A stretch of DNA of 64,000 nucleotides from Glycomyces harbinensis (GTDB taxonomy: Bacteria; Actinomycetota; Actinomycetes; Mycobacteriales; Micromonosporaceae). How positions within the stretch are numbered: the stretch's first letter is position 1; the number at the start of each line of letters is the position of its first letter. Below are positions 44,509-52,835 of the stretch, piece by piece. Position numbers and translations under genes: made by a program. The notes under the pieces are model-generated. The model made no database searches. It had not been told where the DNA came from and saw only the letters and a program-made list of their open reading frames with translations. The stretch spans positions 496,001-560,000 of the forward strand of contig NZ_FNAD01000001.1 of NCBI RefSeq assembly GCF_900101745.1, read 5' to 3'.

Positions 44509-45528
44509 ATGACCACTACCAGCATGAAGGACGTCGCGCGCGCCGCCGGCGTGTCGGTCGGGACGGTCTCCAACGTGCTCAACCGGCCCGAGGCCGTGGC
44601 CGAGGAGACCCGCTCGCGCGTGCTGGCCGCGATCAGCGACCTGGGGTACGTCCGCAACGACTCGGCGAGGCAGCTCCGGGCCGGGCGCAGCCGCACGGTC
44701 GCGGTCGTGGTGCTGGACGTGGCGAACCCGTTCTTCACCGACGTGGTCCGCGGGGCCGAGCCGCTCATCGAGACCGCCGGCGCCGTGGTGACGGTGTGCG
44801 ACTCGGGCGAGGACGTGCGCCGCGAGCGGCGCCACCTGGAGATCCTCGAGGAGCAGCGGGTGCTGGGCCTGCTCATCACGCCGGTGGACGACTCGTCGGC
44901 GTCGTGGATCGAGCGGTTGTCGGGGCATGACATCCCGGTGGTCCTGGTCGACCGCGGCGCGGGGCGCCACCCGCACTGCTCGGTGGCCGTCGACGACGTG
45001 CACGGCGGGCGCCTGGCCGCGCGCCACCTGGTCGACGCCGGGCACGAGCGGATCGCCTTCATCGGCGGCCCGGCCTCGATCCCGCAGATCGCCGACCGCC
45101 TGGCCGGGTGCCAGGAGGTGTGCGAGGAGGCGGGCGTGGCCCTGGACGTGTTCGACACTCCCGGCCTGAACTTCGCGGCCGGGCGCGAGGCGGTCGAGCA
45201 GATGCTCGGACGCGCCGACCGTCCCACGGCCGTCTTCTGCGCCAACGACCTCGTCGCACTGGGAGCCTTGCAGTCCTTGACGATGCACGGGGTGAAGGTC
45301 CCCCAGGAGTGCGCGATCATCGGCTACGACGACATCGACTTCGCCGCCGCCGCGGCCGTCCCGCTCTCCTCGGTGCGCCAGCCGCGGTCCCAGCTGGGCC
45401 GCACCGCCGCGCAGCTCTTGTTCGACGAGATCGCCGAGGGCGCCGACCACACCCACCGCAACGTGGTCTTCCAGCCCGAATTGATCGCCCGGGCCTCGAC
45501 GGCGATGGACCTCGAACCGCCGATGTAA
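44509..45528 (+). CDS. LacI-family transcriptional regulator of rhamnose genes
   Basis: A 339-residue repressor. The HTH is SMKDVARAAGVSVGTVSNVLNRP with the hinge helix ARQLRAGRS; the rest is a periplasmic-binding sensor domain (VAVVVLDVANPFF ... PQECAIIGYDDIDFAAAAAVPLSSVRQP). ATG 44509 is chosen because GAGGTG lies just upstream; GTG 44503 and ATG 44479 are alternatives. Two matching operators lie between it and rhaM, so it very probably represses the rhamnose operon until a rhamnose-derived ligand binds. Confidence 0.92.
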   Translation: MTTTSMKDVARAAGVSVGTVSNVLNRPEAVAEETRSRVLAAISDLGYVRNDSARQLRAGRSRTVAVVVLDVANPFFTDVVRGAEPLIETAGAVVTVCDSGEDVRRERRHLEILEEQRVLGLLITPVDDSSASWIERLSGHDIPVVLVDRGAGRHPHCSVAVDDVHGGRLAARHLVDAGHERIAFIGGPASIPQIADRLAGCQEVCEEAGVALDVFDTPGLNFAAGREAVEQMLGRADRPTAVFCANDLVALGALQSLTMHGVKVPQECAIIGYDDIDFAAAAAVPLSSVRQPRSQLGRTAAQLLFDEIAEGADHTHRNVVFQPELIARASTAMDLEPPM

Positions 45529-45616
45529 CGGTAAAGTAAGGCTCTGGTAGCGTCTCGGCAACCGACCCGCGAGGGTCCTGGTGAGCGATAACAACCAACC
45601 CTTCCGGGAGGCGATC

Positions 45617-47122
45617 ATGGCCGATTCCCCACGAGCGCGCATCGAGTTCGATCCGCGTTTCACCGTCGCCGAGGTGCCCGAGCGGCTGTTCGGGTCCTTC
45701 GTGGAGCACCTGGGCCGGTGCGTCTACACCGGCATCTACGAGCCCGAGCACCCCACCGCGAACGAGGACGGCCTCAGGCAGGACGTCCTGGACCTCATCC
45801 GCGAGCTGGGCCCGACGATGGTCCGCTACCCGGGCGGGAACTTCGTCTCCGGCTACCGGTGGGAGGACGGGGTGGGCCCCAAGGCCGACCGGCCGCGCCG
45901 CCTGGACCTCGCCTGGGGCGTCACCGAGACCAACCAGTTCGGGCTCGGCGAGTTCATGAAGTTCTGCCGCACCGTCGGCGTGGAGCCGAACATGGCCGTC
46001 AACCTCGGCACCCGCGGACTCCAGGAGGCGCTGGACGTCCTCGAGTACGCCAACCACCCCGGCGGCACCTACTGGTCGGACCTGCGCCGCTCCCACGGCG
46101 ACGAGGAGCCGTACGGCATCAAGCTGTGGTGCCTGGGCAACGAGATGGACGGGCCCTGGCAGATCGGCCAGAAGACCGCCCACGAGTACGGCCGCACCGC
46201 CGACCAGGTCGCCCGCTCCATGCGCTACATCGACCCCGAGCTCGACCTCGTCGCGTGCGGGTCCTCCTCCCGGGCCATGCCGGAGTTCGGCGCCTGGGAG
46301 GCCGAGGTGCTGGCCCAGTCGTACGAGTCGGTCGACTACATCTCGGCGCACGCCTACTACCACCCGCGCGAGGGCGACTTCGTGAGCTTCATGGCCTCGG
46401 CGCAGGACATGGAGCTGTTCATCGACGGGGTCATCGCCACGGCCGACGCGGTGGGCGCGAAGCTCAAGTCCGACAAGAAGATCAACATCTCCTTCGACGA
46501 GTGGAACGTGTGGTACCAGACGGCGCCGACCGGTGAGCGCCCCGAGCCGTGGGCGGTGGCCCCGCGCCAGCTCGAGGACGTGTACTCGGCGATGGACGCG
46601 GTCGTGTTCGGTTCGCTGCTGATCACGCTGCTGCGCCGGTGCGACCGGGTCACGGCCGCGTGCCTGGCCCAGCTGGTGAACGTGATCGCCCCGATCATGA
46701 CCGAGCCGGGCGGCGCCGCCTGGCGCCAGACGACGTTCTTCCCGTTCGCCGAGGCCTCGAAGTTCGGGCGCGGGACGGTCCTGAACGTCAACGCCTCCGC
46801 ACCGGGGATCGACACGGCGAAGTTCGGCGAGGTGTCGGCGCTGCACTCGGTCGCGGTGGCGAACGAGGACGGCTCGACCACGGTCTTCGCGGTCAACCGC
46901 GACCTGGAATCGCCGCTGACGCTCGAGATCGACGCGTCCTCGCTGCCGGGCGTCGGCGAGGTCACGTGCTCGACGCTGACCGATGCCGACCCGCACGCGA
47001 AGAACACGTTCGAGGACCAGACCCGCGTGGCCCCGGTCGCGAACGGGTCCGTAGCCGTCAAGGACGGCACGATCACGGTCGAACTGCCGGCGATGAGCTG
47101 GAACACGATCCGCATCGCCTAG
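45617..47122 (+). CDS. abfA: GH51 alpha-L-arabinofuranosidase
   Basis: A 501-residue GH51 enzyme. The acid/base Glu is in LGNEMDGPW and the nucleophile Glu in FDEWNVWY; MVRYPGGNFVSGYRWEDGVGP is the family signature. It releases arabinose from arabinan or arabinoxylan side chains. There is no signal peptide, so it acts inside the cell on imported oligosaccharides. ATG 45617 follows GGGAGG; GTG 45581 would add 12 residues. Beside rhamnose genes it suggests use of rhamnogalacturonan or pectic oligosaccharides. Confidence 0.93.
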   Translation: MADSPRARIEFDPRFTVAEVPERLFGSFVEHLGRCVYTGIYEPEHPTANEDGLRQDVLDLIRELGPTMVRYPGGNFVSGYRWEDGVGPKADRPRRLDLAWGVTETNQFGLGEFMKFCRTVGVEPNMAVNLGTRGLQEALDVLEYANHPGGTYWSDLRRSHGDEEPYGIKLWCLGNEMDGPWQIGQKTAHEYGRTADQVARSMRYIDPELDLVACGSSSRAMPEFGAWEAEVLAQSYESVDYISAHAYYHPREGDFVSFMASAQDMELFIDGVIATADAVGAKLKSDKKINISFDEWNVWYQTAPTGERPEPWAVAPRQLEDVYSAMDAVVFGSLLITLLRRCDRVTAACLAQLVNVIAPIMTEPGGAAWRQTTFFPFAEASKFGRGTVLNVNASAPGIDTAKFGEVSALHSVAVANEDGSTTVFAVNRDLESPLTLEIDASSLPGVGEVTCSTLTDADPHAKNTFEDQTRVAPVANGSVAVKDGTITVELPAMSWNTIRIA

Positions 47123-47132
47123 TGCCGCAAGG

Positions 47133-47163
47133 AGGGCGGCACCCCGAGATGGGGTGCCGCCCT
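47133..47163 (+). terminator. Terminator after the arabinofuranosidase
   Basis: AGGGCGGCACCCC (47133-47145) pairs perfectly with GGGGTGCCGCCCT (47151-47163), followed by TTCG. It is nearly the same hairpin as at 48597, and the two bracket the toxin-immunity pair. Confidence 0.8.
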
Positions 47164-47304
47164 TCGCGCTGCCGCCGCCCGCACAGCGGCCGGCCCCACG
47201 GACCACCGGACGAAAGCACTCGAAGTTCGCCGTCCTGACAATTTCGAAGCGATCACATAGACTCAGCGTCACGCGCTCACTTCGATTTCGGGTGGTGGAC
47301 CATC

Positions 47305-48105
47305 GTGTCGACGCTCAGCGAGCTGATCACTCGTCTTCGTGCATTGGTCGAGCACGTTCACGAGGCCCGGTCGCAGGTCCGTCACGCCCAGGATCGCACG
47401 CGCAACGCGCTGCACCTCGCTTCCGACGCCACCCAGGACTCGAGCAGTGCGCTCATAGAAATAGGCCGGAGCCAATGGCGGCAGGCCGTTGAGAAACTCA
47501 CGGAGACCGACGCGCTCCTCGCCGGCGGGAACCGCGCTTGGGAGCAGTACATCGCCGGGACGCTCCTCGGCGGCACCGCCGGAATCGGTTTACCCCGCTC
47601 CGGGAGCGGCGCTGATGCGAACGCCCGCCCGCTGACGCGTCCCTCGCTTCCTCCCGACCCGGCCCGCAAGCCGGCAGGCGCTCCGACGAAGGTGGAGCGG
47701 GGATCGTCGGGGATCACCCAGGCGGGCATCAAGGGTGAGAACGACGCGGCGATCGTCCTGGCCCACAGCGGGTACCGCGTCAGGCAGAACCCTCCGCCCA
47801 AGCCCGACGGCAGAAGGCCGGACTATGCGATCGAGGGCGACTACTGGGACTGCTACACCGTGCTCCCCAGCACCGGCAACGTCGAACGGGTCCGCAAGTC
47901 GATCAAGAGCAAGGTCGATCCGAAGAACGGACGACCGCAGACCGGCCGCATCATCTTGAACCTCGACGCCGTCGCCGCCGGACGGCGAACCCCGATCGGT
48001 CCCGGCGAGGTCGAACGACTCCTCCGGAGAAAGCCCGTCTCGGGGCTCGAAGAACTTAAGATCATCAGAGACGATCGCGTCCACGACGTCGATCTGGGAG
48101 GTTGA
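47305..48105 (+). CDS. CdiA-CT-like tRNase toxin with helical N-terminal domain
   Basis: A 266-residue protein. Residues 1-85 are helical and polar (LSELITRLRALVEHVHEARSQ), recalling actinobacterial DUF6244/WXG-like carriers. A Pro-rich linker leads to residues 138-225: GIKGENDAAIVLAHSGYRV, QNPPP, PDYAIEGDYWDCY, then VERVRKSIKSKV and RIILNLD. This is the pattern of the CdiA C-terminal tRNase domain; Glu145, Asp173, Asp182 and a lysine in SIKSKV are candidate PD-(D/E)xK-type residues. There is no Sec signal, so export through a type VII route is inferred. GTG 47305 follows GGTGG. It is a polymorphic toxin coupled to the next gene. Confidence 0.8.
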   Translation: MSTLSELITRLRALVEHVHEARSQVRHAQDRTRNALHLASDATQDSSSALIEIGRSQWRQAVEKLTETDALLAGGNRAWEQYIAGTLLGGTAGIGLPRSGSGADANARPLTRPSLPPDPARKPAGAPTKVERGSSGITQAGIKGENDAAIVLAHSGYRVRQNPPPKPDGRRPDYAIEGDYWDCYTVLPSTGNVERVRKSIKSKVDPKNGRPQTGRIILNLDAVAAGRRTPIGPGEVERLLRRKPVSGLEELKIIRDDRVHDVDLGG

Positions 48106-48110
48106 GCAGG

Positions 48111-48587
48111 ATGTCGACCCCGTACACCTATTATCGTCCTGCCGCCGACGAGCAGGAGCTCTCGGCCTACTTCGCTGAGCGGCTGGGTCTGGTCCGGTCC
48201 GTGGAAGAGCAGCCGTTTCCCCTGCAAGGCGACCGATGGTGGGTCGACACTTTCACGCCGGATGAGGACTGGAGCGGGGAAGCCGCCCGGATCGGCACCG
48301 ACGAGCTGTTGATCATCACCTTCGAAATCGGGAAGAACCTGGTTGAGGACGAGTACCACCGAGCGCACCTCGACCTCTTCGGCGCCGTCGTGGACCAGCT
48401 CAACAGCACGCCGAAGCTCACCGGAATGCTGGTGCACGGCGACGAGAAGGTCCTGATCGAACGCTCGACCGGTGGGCTGACGATGCTGGCCCCCAGTCTC
48501 GCCGACCCCGGCGACTACAACTTCGGCGATCACCTCGCCCCGGTCCTGTCCCGCGCCGCTGTCGCGCCGCTCGACGATCTCGGCTGA
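48111..48587 (+). CDS. Probable immunity protein for the upstream tRNase toxin
   Basis: A 158-residue acidic soluble protein, five bases after the toxin stop. The secondary structure alternates (ELLIITFEIGK, AHLDLFGAVVDQLNS, LTGMLVHGDEKVLIERSTGGLTML), loosely like SitI3-type immunity proteins. The position directly after the toxin, its acidic nature and the shared transcription unit support the assignment; I know no direct family. ATG 48111 is preferred over TTG 48102, with GGGAGG nine bases upstream. Confidence 0.7.
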   Translation: MSTPYTYYRPAADEQELSAYFAERLGLVRSVEEQPFPLQGDRWWVDTFTPDEDWSGEAARIGTDELLIITFEIGKNLVEDEYHRAHLDLFGAVVDQLNSTPKLTGMLVHGDEKVLIERSTGGLTMLAPSLADPGDYNFGDHLAPVLSRAAVAPLDDLG

Positions 48588-48596
48588 GGCGGAGCG

Positions 48597-48628
48597 AAAG
48601 GGCGGCACCCGATCGGGTGCCGCCCTTT
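48597..48628. terminator. Bidirectional terminator between immunity gene and DAHP synthase
   Basis: AAAGGGCGGCACCC (48597-48610) and GGGTGCCGCCCTTT (48615-48628) form a perfect 14-base stem around GATC, with A and T runs that make it work in both directions. It nearly repeats the hairpin at 47133. Confidence 0.85.
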
Positions 48629-48630
48629 CG

Positions 48631-49704
48631 CTATGCGCGGCTGGCGCGGACGGCGGCGGCGAGTTCGGTCAGGAGCGCTTCGGTCTGGTCCCAGCCGACG
48701 CAGGCGTCGGTCACGGACTGGCCGTAGGCGAGGGTGTCGAGCGGGCCGGGTTCCTGGCGGCCCGGTTCGATGAAGCTCTCGATCATGAGTCCGGCGATGC
48801 CCCGCTCCCCCGCGCCGATGCGCTCGGCGATCTCGCGGACGACTTCGGCCTGGCGGACGTGGTCCTTGCCGGAGTTGGCGTGGCTGGCGTCCACGACGAG
48901 CCGCTCGGTCCGGCCGTGCTTGGCCAGCAGCGCGAGGGCGTCGCCCACGGAGGCCGCGTCGAAGTTGGGGCCGGTGCGCCCGCCGCGCAGGATGACGTGG
49001 CAGTCGGGGTTGCCGCTGGTGGAGACGATCGAGGCCCGGCCGGATTCGTCGATGCCGAAGAAGACGTGGTCGCCGGCCGAGGCGCGGACGCCGTCGATCG
49101 CGGAGGTGACGTCGCCGTCGGTGGTGTTCTTGAACCCGACGGGCATCGACAGGCCCGACGCGAGCTGGCGGTGGACCTGGCTCTCGGTGGTGCGGGCGCC
49201 GATCGCGCCCCAGGAGACGGCGTCGGCGATGTACTGCGGGCTGATGGGCTCCAGGAACTCGCAGCCGACGGGCAGGCCGGCGTCGAGGACGTCGAGCAGG
49301 ACCTTCCTGGCCAGTCGCAGGCCGAGGGCGACGTCGTGCGTGCCGTCGAGGTGCGGGTCGTTGATCAGGCCCTTCCAGCCGACGGTGGTGCGGGGCTTCT
49401 CGAAGTAGACGCGCATGACCACGAGGAGGTCGGCGCTCAGCGGCGCGGCAGCGGCGGCGAGGCGGCGGGCGTAGTCGACCGCGGCGGCCGGGTCGTGGAC
49501 CGAGCAGGGGCCGACGACCAGCAGGAGCCGGTCGTCCGCGCCGTTCAGGACGTCCTTGACGGCCTGGCGGCTCTGCTCCACGAGGGCGGCGCGGTCGGCG
49601 CCCAGGGGCAGGTCGCCGAGCAGTTCGGCCGGGGAGAGCAGCGACTCGAATTCGAGAACGCGCAGGTCGCGGGTCTGCGGTGAGCTGTCGGCTGGCGTAG
49701 TCAT
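48631..49704 (-). CDS. aroG: 3-Deoxy-7-phosphoheptulonate synthase, class I
   Basis: A 357-residue DAHP synthase of the AroF/G/H class. It joins phosphoenolpyruvate and erythrose 4-phosphate, the first step of aromatic biosynthesis. Motifs: LLLVVGPCSVHDPAAA, VMRVYFEKPRTTVGWKGL, the KNTTDGD segment, and metal ligands in DASHANSGK and the ESF-E region. The N-terminal extension presumably gives feedback control by an aromatic amino acid. ATG 49704. A leader peptide and competing hairpins lie in the 190 bases upstream, so transcription attenuation is likely. Confidence 0.94.
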   Translation of the reverse strand: MTTPADSSPQTRDLRVLEFESLLSPAELLGDLPLGADRAALVEQSRQAVKDVLNGADDRLLLVVGPCSVHDPAAAVDYARRLAAAAAPLSADLLVVMRVYFEKPRTTVGWKGLINDPHLDGTHDVALGLRLARKVLLDVLDAGLPVGCEFLEPISPQYIADAVSWGAIGARTTESQVHRQLASGLSMPVGFKNTTDGDVTSAIDGVRASAGDHVFFGIDESGRASIVSTSGNPDCHVILRGGRTGPNFDAASVGDALALLAKHGRTERLVVDASHANSGKDHVRQAEVVREIAERIGAGERGIAGLMIESFIEPGRQEPGPLDTLAYGQSVTDACVGWDQTEALLTELAAAVRASRA

Positions 49705-49778
49705 CGAGCAGGATTCCCATCTTCGGTGCGATGCGGGCCGCGCGCGGTGTGATACCCGGGGCCCGCCGTGAACGACGA

Positions 49779-49860
49779 AAGGCAGAGACCGAGTCTCTGC
49801 CTTGTTGGCTCCGGGTGTTCGTCTAGTCAGCGCAGGCGACTACCGGCTCCACCCGGAGCC
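49779..49860 (-). promoter_or_regulatory. Attenuator of the DAHP synthase gene
   Basis: On the minus strand GGCTCCGGGTG (49860-49850) can pair with GGAGCC only a few bases later, forming a small hairpin inside the leader ORF, or with CACCCGGAGCC (49817-49807), forming an 11-base stem. After that comes AAGGCAGAGAC/GTCTCTGCCTT (49803-49779) with TTTC, a good terminator. Ribosome position on the leader ORF could choose between them. Confidence 0.65.
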
Positions 49861-49892
49861 AGCATAAAGCGCTGATAGGAACGAACTGCCAT
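49827..49892 (-). CDS. Leader peptide upstream of DAHP synthase
   Basis: A 21-residue ORF beginning MAVRSYQRFMLAPGG and ending in two adjacent stops (TGA, TAG). TACGGT (49905-49900) lies seven bases before the ATG, so the mRNA would be leaderless. It contains Tyr and Phe close together and overlaps the attenuator arms. Leader-peptide attenuation of a DAHP synthase gene is known in Corynebacterium (aroR-aroF). It would stall when aromatic amino-acid-charged tRNA is short. Confidence 0.65.
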   Translation of the reverse strand: MAVRSYQRFMLAPGGAGSRLR

Positions 49893-49945
49893 GGCTCGAA
49901 CCGTAGCACAGGAGGCGGACGGCGCCTGGGCCCGGGAGGTGCGCC

Positions 49946-50647
49946 TCACCGGTCGGGGCCGAGGCCGGCCTCGTAGGCGATGAGGGCCGCCTGCACCCGG
50001 TTCTCGGTGCCCAGGGCGGTGAACAGCGAGCTGAGGTACTGCTTCACGGTGCCTTCCGCCAACTGGAGCGAGGCCGCGATCTGCGCGTTCGACAGGCCCT
50101 GCCCGACACCGGCGAGCACCTCGCGCTGCCGGGTGGTGAGGCCCTGCACGAGCGCCTGCGCCCGCAGGGACCGGTCGACCCGGGTACGGGACTGGCGCCG
50201 GATGAGCCAGCGGCCCACGCGCGGGGAGAACGCGGCGCCGCCGCCGGCCAAAGCCCGCACGCCCGCGATGAGGTGGTGCGGGTCGTCGGATTTGAGGAAG
50301 AAGCCGAGGGCGCCGAGCCGGATGGCCTCGGCGATGTAGTGCTCGTCGGAGAAGGTCGTCAGCATCGCCACCGGGGTTCCCGTCCCGGTCTGCTGGAGCC
50401 GTTCGAGGGTGCGGATGCCGTCGAGGCGCGGCATCTGGACGTCGAGCAGGATGACGTCGAGCAGCCGCCCGCGGGCCAGGTCGAGCGCTTCGGCCCCGTC
50501 GCCGGCCTCGGCGGTGACCTCGATGCCGTCGGCGGTGGCGAGGATCCCGGCGATGCCCGCGCGCACGAGACGGTCGTCGTCGGCCAGGAGCACGCGCACC
50601 GGGCCGTCCCGATCGGGCGTCGGGAGTTCGGGGAGCGGCTCAGCCAT
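49946..50647 (-). CDS. NarL/LuxR-type response regulator
   Basis: A 233-residue response regulator. The receiver has LADDDRLVRAG, the phospho-acceptor Asp69 in ILLDVQMPRLDG, and Lys in FFLKSDD. The C-terminal HTH is LTTRQREVLAGVGQGLSNAQIAAS with EGTVKQYLSS. It partners the histidine kinase whose stop overlaps its ATG by eight bases. Targets are unknown; the divergent DedA genes are candidates. Confidence 0.93.
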   Translation of the reverse strand: MAEPLPELPTPDRDGPVRVLLADDDRLVRAGIAGILATADGIEVTAEAGDGAEALDLARGRLLDVILLDVQMPRLDGIRTLERLQQTGTGTPVAMLTTFSDEHYIAEAIRLGALGFFLKSDDPHHLIAGVRALAGGGAAFSPRVGRWLIRRQSRTRVDRSLRAQALVQGLTTRQREVLAGVGQGLSNAQIAASLQLAEGTVKQYLSSLFTALGTENRVQAALIAYEAGLGPDR

Positions 50648-52112
50648 CGGACGGGATCGTATCAGCGGCGACGACCCGGTCGTCGGCGAAGCAGATCCGG
50701 TAGACGTCGACGCGTTCGGCGAAGCTGACGGACGCCTCGTAGAAATGGCAGGTCGCACCGGGAGGTTCGGGCAGGGCCGGGCTCGGGGAGTCGGGCATGT
50801 CCGTCGGCGGCAGCAGGCGCTCGGTCTCGCTGCGGGAGTCGCCGACCTCGATGGCCGCGAAGCGCTCGGGCGGCAGCACCGAGGCGACGGAGTTGTACAC
50901 GGAATACCCGGTCGCGACCAGGACGAGCACGGCGAGCACGCCGAGCGGCGCCAGCCAGGTCTGCCGGTTGACCCGGCGCCTGCGGCGTTCGGCGTCGGCG
51001 GCCTCCTCGGTGAGCACGTGCAGCCGCGAAGGCCCGAAGTCGGCGGCGGTCGTCGACGGCACCGCCGCGCGCGGGAGCCGGACGGTGACGGTGAAGTCCT
51101 CGTTCGACGCCACGTCCAAGGTGCCGCCGAGGATCTCGATCCGGTGCCGCAGCGCGACGATGCCGTGTCCGCCCCGCCCGGACGGCGGGACCGGCGACGT
51201 CGCGTTGCGCATCTCCAGCACCACCTCGTCACCGACGAAATCGATCGCGAGATGCACGGCCGCGCCCGGCGCGTGCTTGGCCGCGTTGGTCAGGCCTTCC
51301 TGAAGCGCCCGCATCAGCGCCGCGTGCGTGTGGTCGTTGGTGCGGTCCGCCGCCTCCGGTGCGATGGTGCCGTGCACGGTGACGCCGGAGGCGCGGGCGC
51401 GTTCGATCACGTCGCCGATGCCGAGGCCGCTGAGCGACGCCGTGGCCCCGGACTGCCTTTCGGACAGCAGCGCGACGGTCTCGCCGAGCTCCTCGGATGC
51501 GGCTGCGGCGTTTTCTCGGATGCGCTGCAGTTCGGCTCTGGCGCGATCCGGCAGCGTCTCGTCGAGGGAGAGCCTGGAGGCCTGGACCGCGATGAGCGTC
51601 AAGCGGTGCCCCAGTCCGTCGTGGATCTCACCGGCCATCGCCTCGCGTTCGCGTGTCACCGCCTGCTCGACGCGGACCTCGTGCTCCCGCGCCTCGGCGA
51701 AGGCCAGGTCCCAGCCGCGGCGCACATGGCTGCGACGGGCGCGCGGCACGGCGACGGCCAGTATGGCCAGGAGCAGGCAGGAGGTGTAGGCGACGCCGAG
51801 CAGGAACCCGAGGACGGGATCGGACCGCGTCCACTGCCCCAGCAGCGTCGAGGCGAGCAGCGCGGTCCCCGCACCCGCGGCGACGAGCGGCAGCGGCGCC
51901 TTCGCCCATCCGATCAGGATGCCCGTCGCCGTCGCGGCCGCGATCACCGCGAGTTCGCCCGCGTCGAACATGGCCCAGCCGGAGATCTCCACGGTTCCCA
52001 GCTGCTCGAGCCAGTGCATGGCGAAGGTGAAGGCCACGCCCGCGAGCGCGGCCGTCACGGTCGCCGCGGTAAGGGCCCTCCTGCTCGAAGGGAGCGCATC
52101 GTTGTCGAACAC
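50640..52112 (-). CDS. Histidine kinase with C-terminal transmembrane and outside domain
   Basis: A 490-residue NarL-type kinase. Four N-terminal membrane segments (within residues 12-123) lead to the HisKA_3 helix with the phospho-His at 164 (GEIHDGLGHRL), an N-box (EGLTNAAKHAP, about 272-282) and a G-box (GRGGHGIVALRHRI). After the ATPase domain comes another membrane segment (about 386-406) and an 84-residue outside domain with IEVGDSRSETERLLPP and YRICFADDRVVAAD, like a BamE/SmpA-type fold. GTG 52112 fits a leaderless start six bases after TATGTT. Unusually, the sensor may be at the C-terminus. Confidence 0.88.
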   Translation of the reverse strand: MFDNDALPSSRRALTAATVTAALAGVAFTFAMHWLEQLGTVEISGWAMFDAGELAVIAAATATGILIGWAKAPLPLVAAGAGTALLASTLLGQWTRSDPVLGFLLGVAYTSCLLLAILAVAVPRARRSHVRRGWDLAFAEAREHEVRVEQAVTREREAMAGEIHDGLGHRLTLIAVQASRLSLDETLPDRARAELQRIRENAAAASEELGETVALLSERQSGATASLSGLGIGDVIERARASGVTVHGTIAPEAADRTNDHTHAALMRALQEGLTNAAKHAPGAAVHLAIDFVGDEVVLEMRNATSPVPPSGRGGHGIVALRHRIEILGGTLDVASNEDFTVTVRLPRAAVPSTTAADFGPSRLHVLTEEAADAERRRRRVNRQTWLAPLGVLAVLVLVATGYSVYNSVASVLPPERFAAIEVGDSRSETERLLPPTDMPDSPSPALPEPPGATCHFYEASVSFAERVDVYRICFADDRVVAADTIPSDG

Positions 52113-52220
52113 CCTTCCAACATAAGGAGGGCCGGGCGCGACGCACACTCACTTTCGTCAGTCCCCCGCCTCGCTTTCAGCACTGCCGGGCACCGCCCCA
52201 GCCCTCATAGCGTTGGCCGC

Positions 52221-52835
52221 ATGCTCGACCAGTTCACCCAGTTCCTCGACGTCGCCGCCGGACACGGCCCGGCGGTGATCGCGTTCGTCTTCGTCGTGTC
52301 CGCGGTCGAGGCGGCCTTCGGTCTGGGCGCGCTCGTGCCCGCCGAGTCCGCCCTCGTCCTCGCCGCGCTCGTCCTCGCCGGCAGCCCGCTGCTGATCGCC
52401 GCCGTGGCGGCGGCCGCCGCGGGCGCCTTCGCCGGCGACCATCTCGGGTTCGCGCTCGGCAGGAGGCTCGGGCCGCGGATCGCCCAGACCCGCGCGGTGC
52501 GGCGGATCGGCGTGCGGCGGTGGGACGAGGCGACCGGCTTCGTCGAACGTCGCGGCATCGCGGTCATCGTCGTTGCCCGCCTGCTGCCGGGCATCCGCAC
52601 CCTGATCGCCGCGGCGGCCGGCGCCTCGCGCATGCGCTACCGGCGTTTCGCGGCCGCCACCGCCGCGGCGGCCCTGGCGTGGTCGCTGCTGTGGGTCCTC
52701 GGCGGCGCCGCACTGGGGACGGCCTTCATCGAGGTCGCCGACCGCGCGACGGTCCCGGTGCTGATCAGCGTCGCGATCGTCGTGGCGGCGGTCGTCACCG
52801 CGCGTGTGGTGCGCAGGCGGGCGGCGTCGCGGTGA
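52221..52835 (+). CDS. DedA-family membrane protein
   Basis: A 204-residue DedA (SNARE-associated/VTT) protein. Family features are AAFGLGALVPAESALVLAA, GDHLGFALGRRLG and the re-entrant FVERRGIAVIVVARLLPGIRTLIAAAAGASRM. DedA proteins are involved in lipid scrambling or undecaprenyl-phosphate recycling. ATG 52221 follows TAGCGT by seven bases, a leaderless start. It is divergent from the kinase and overlaps the next gene by four bases. Confidence 0.9.
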   Translation: MLDQFTQFLDVAAGHGPAVIAFVFVVSAVEAAFGLGALVPAESALVLAALVLAGSPLLIAAVAAAAAGAFAGDHLGFALGRRLGPRIAQTRAVRRIGVRRWDEATGFVERRGIAVIVVARLLPGIRTLIAAAAGASRMRYRRFAAATAAAALAWSLLWVLGGAALGTAFIEVADRATVPVLISVAIVVAAVVTARVVRRRAASR

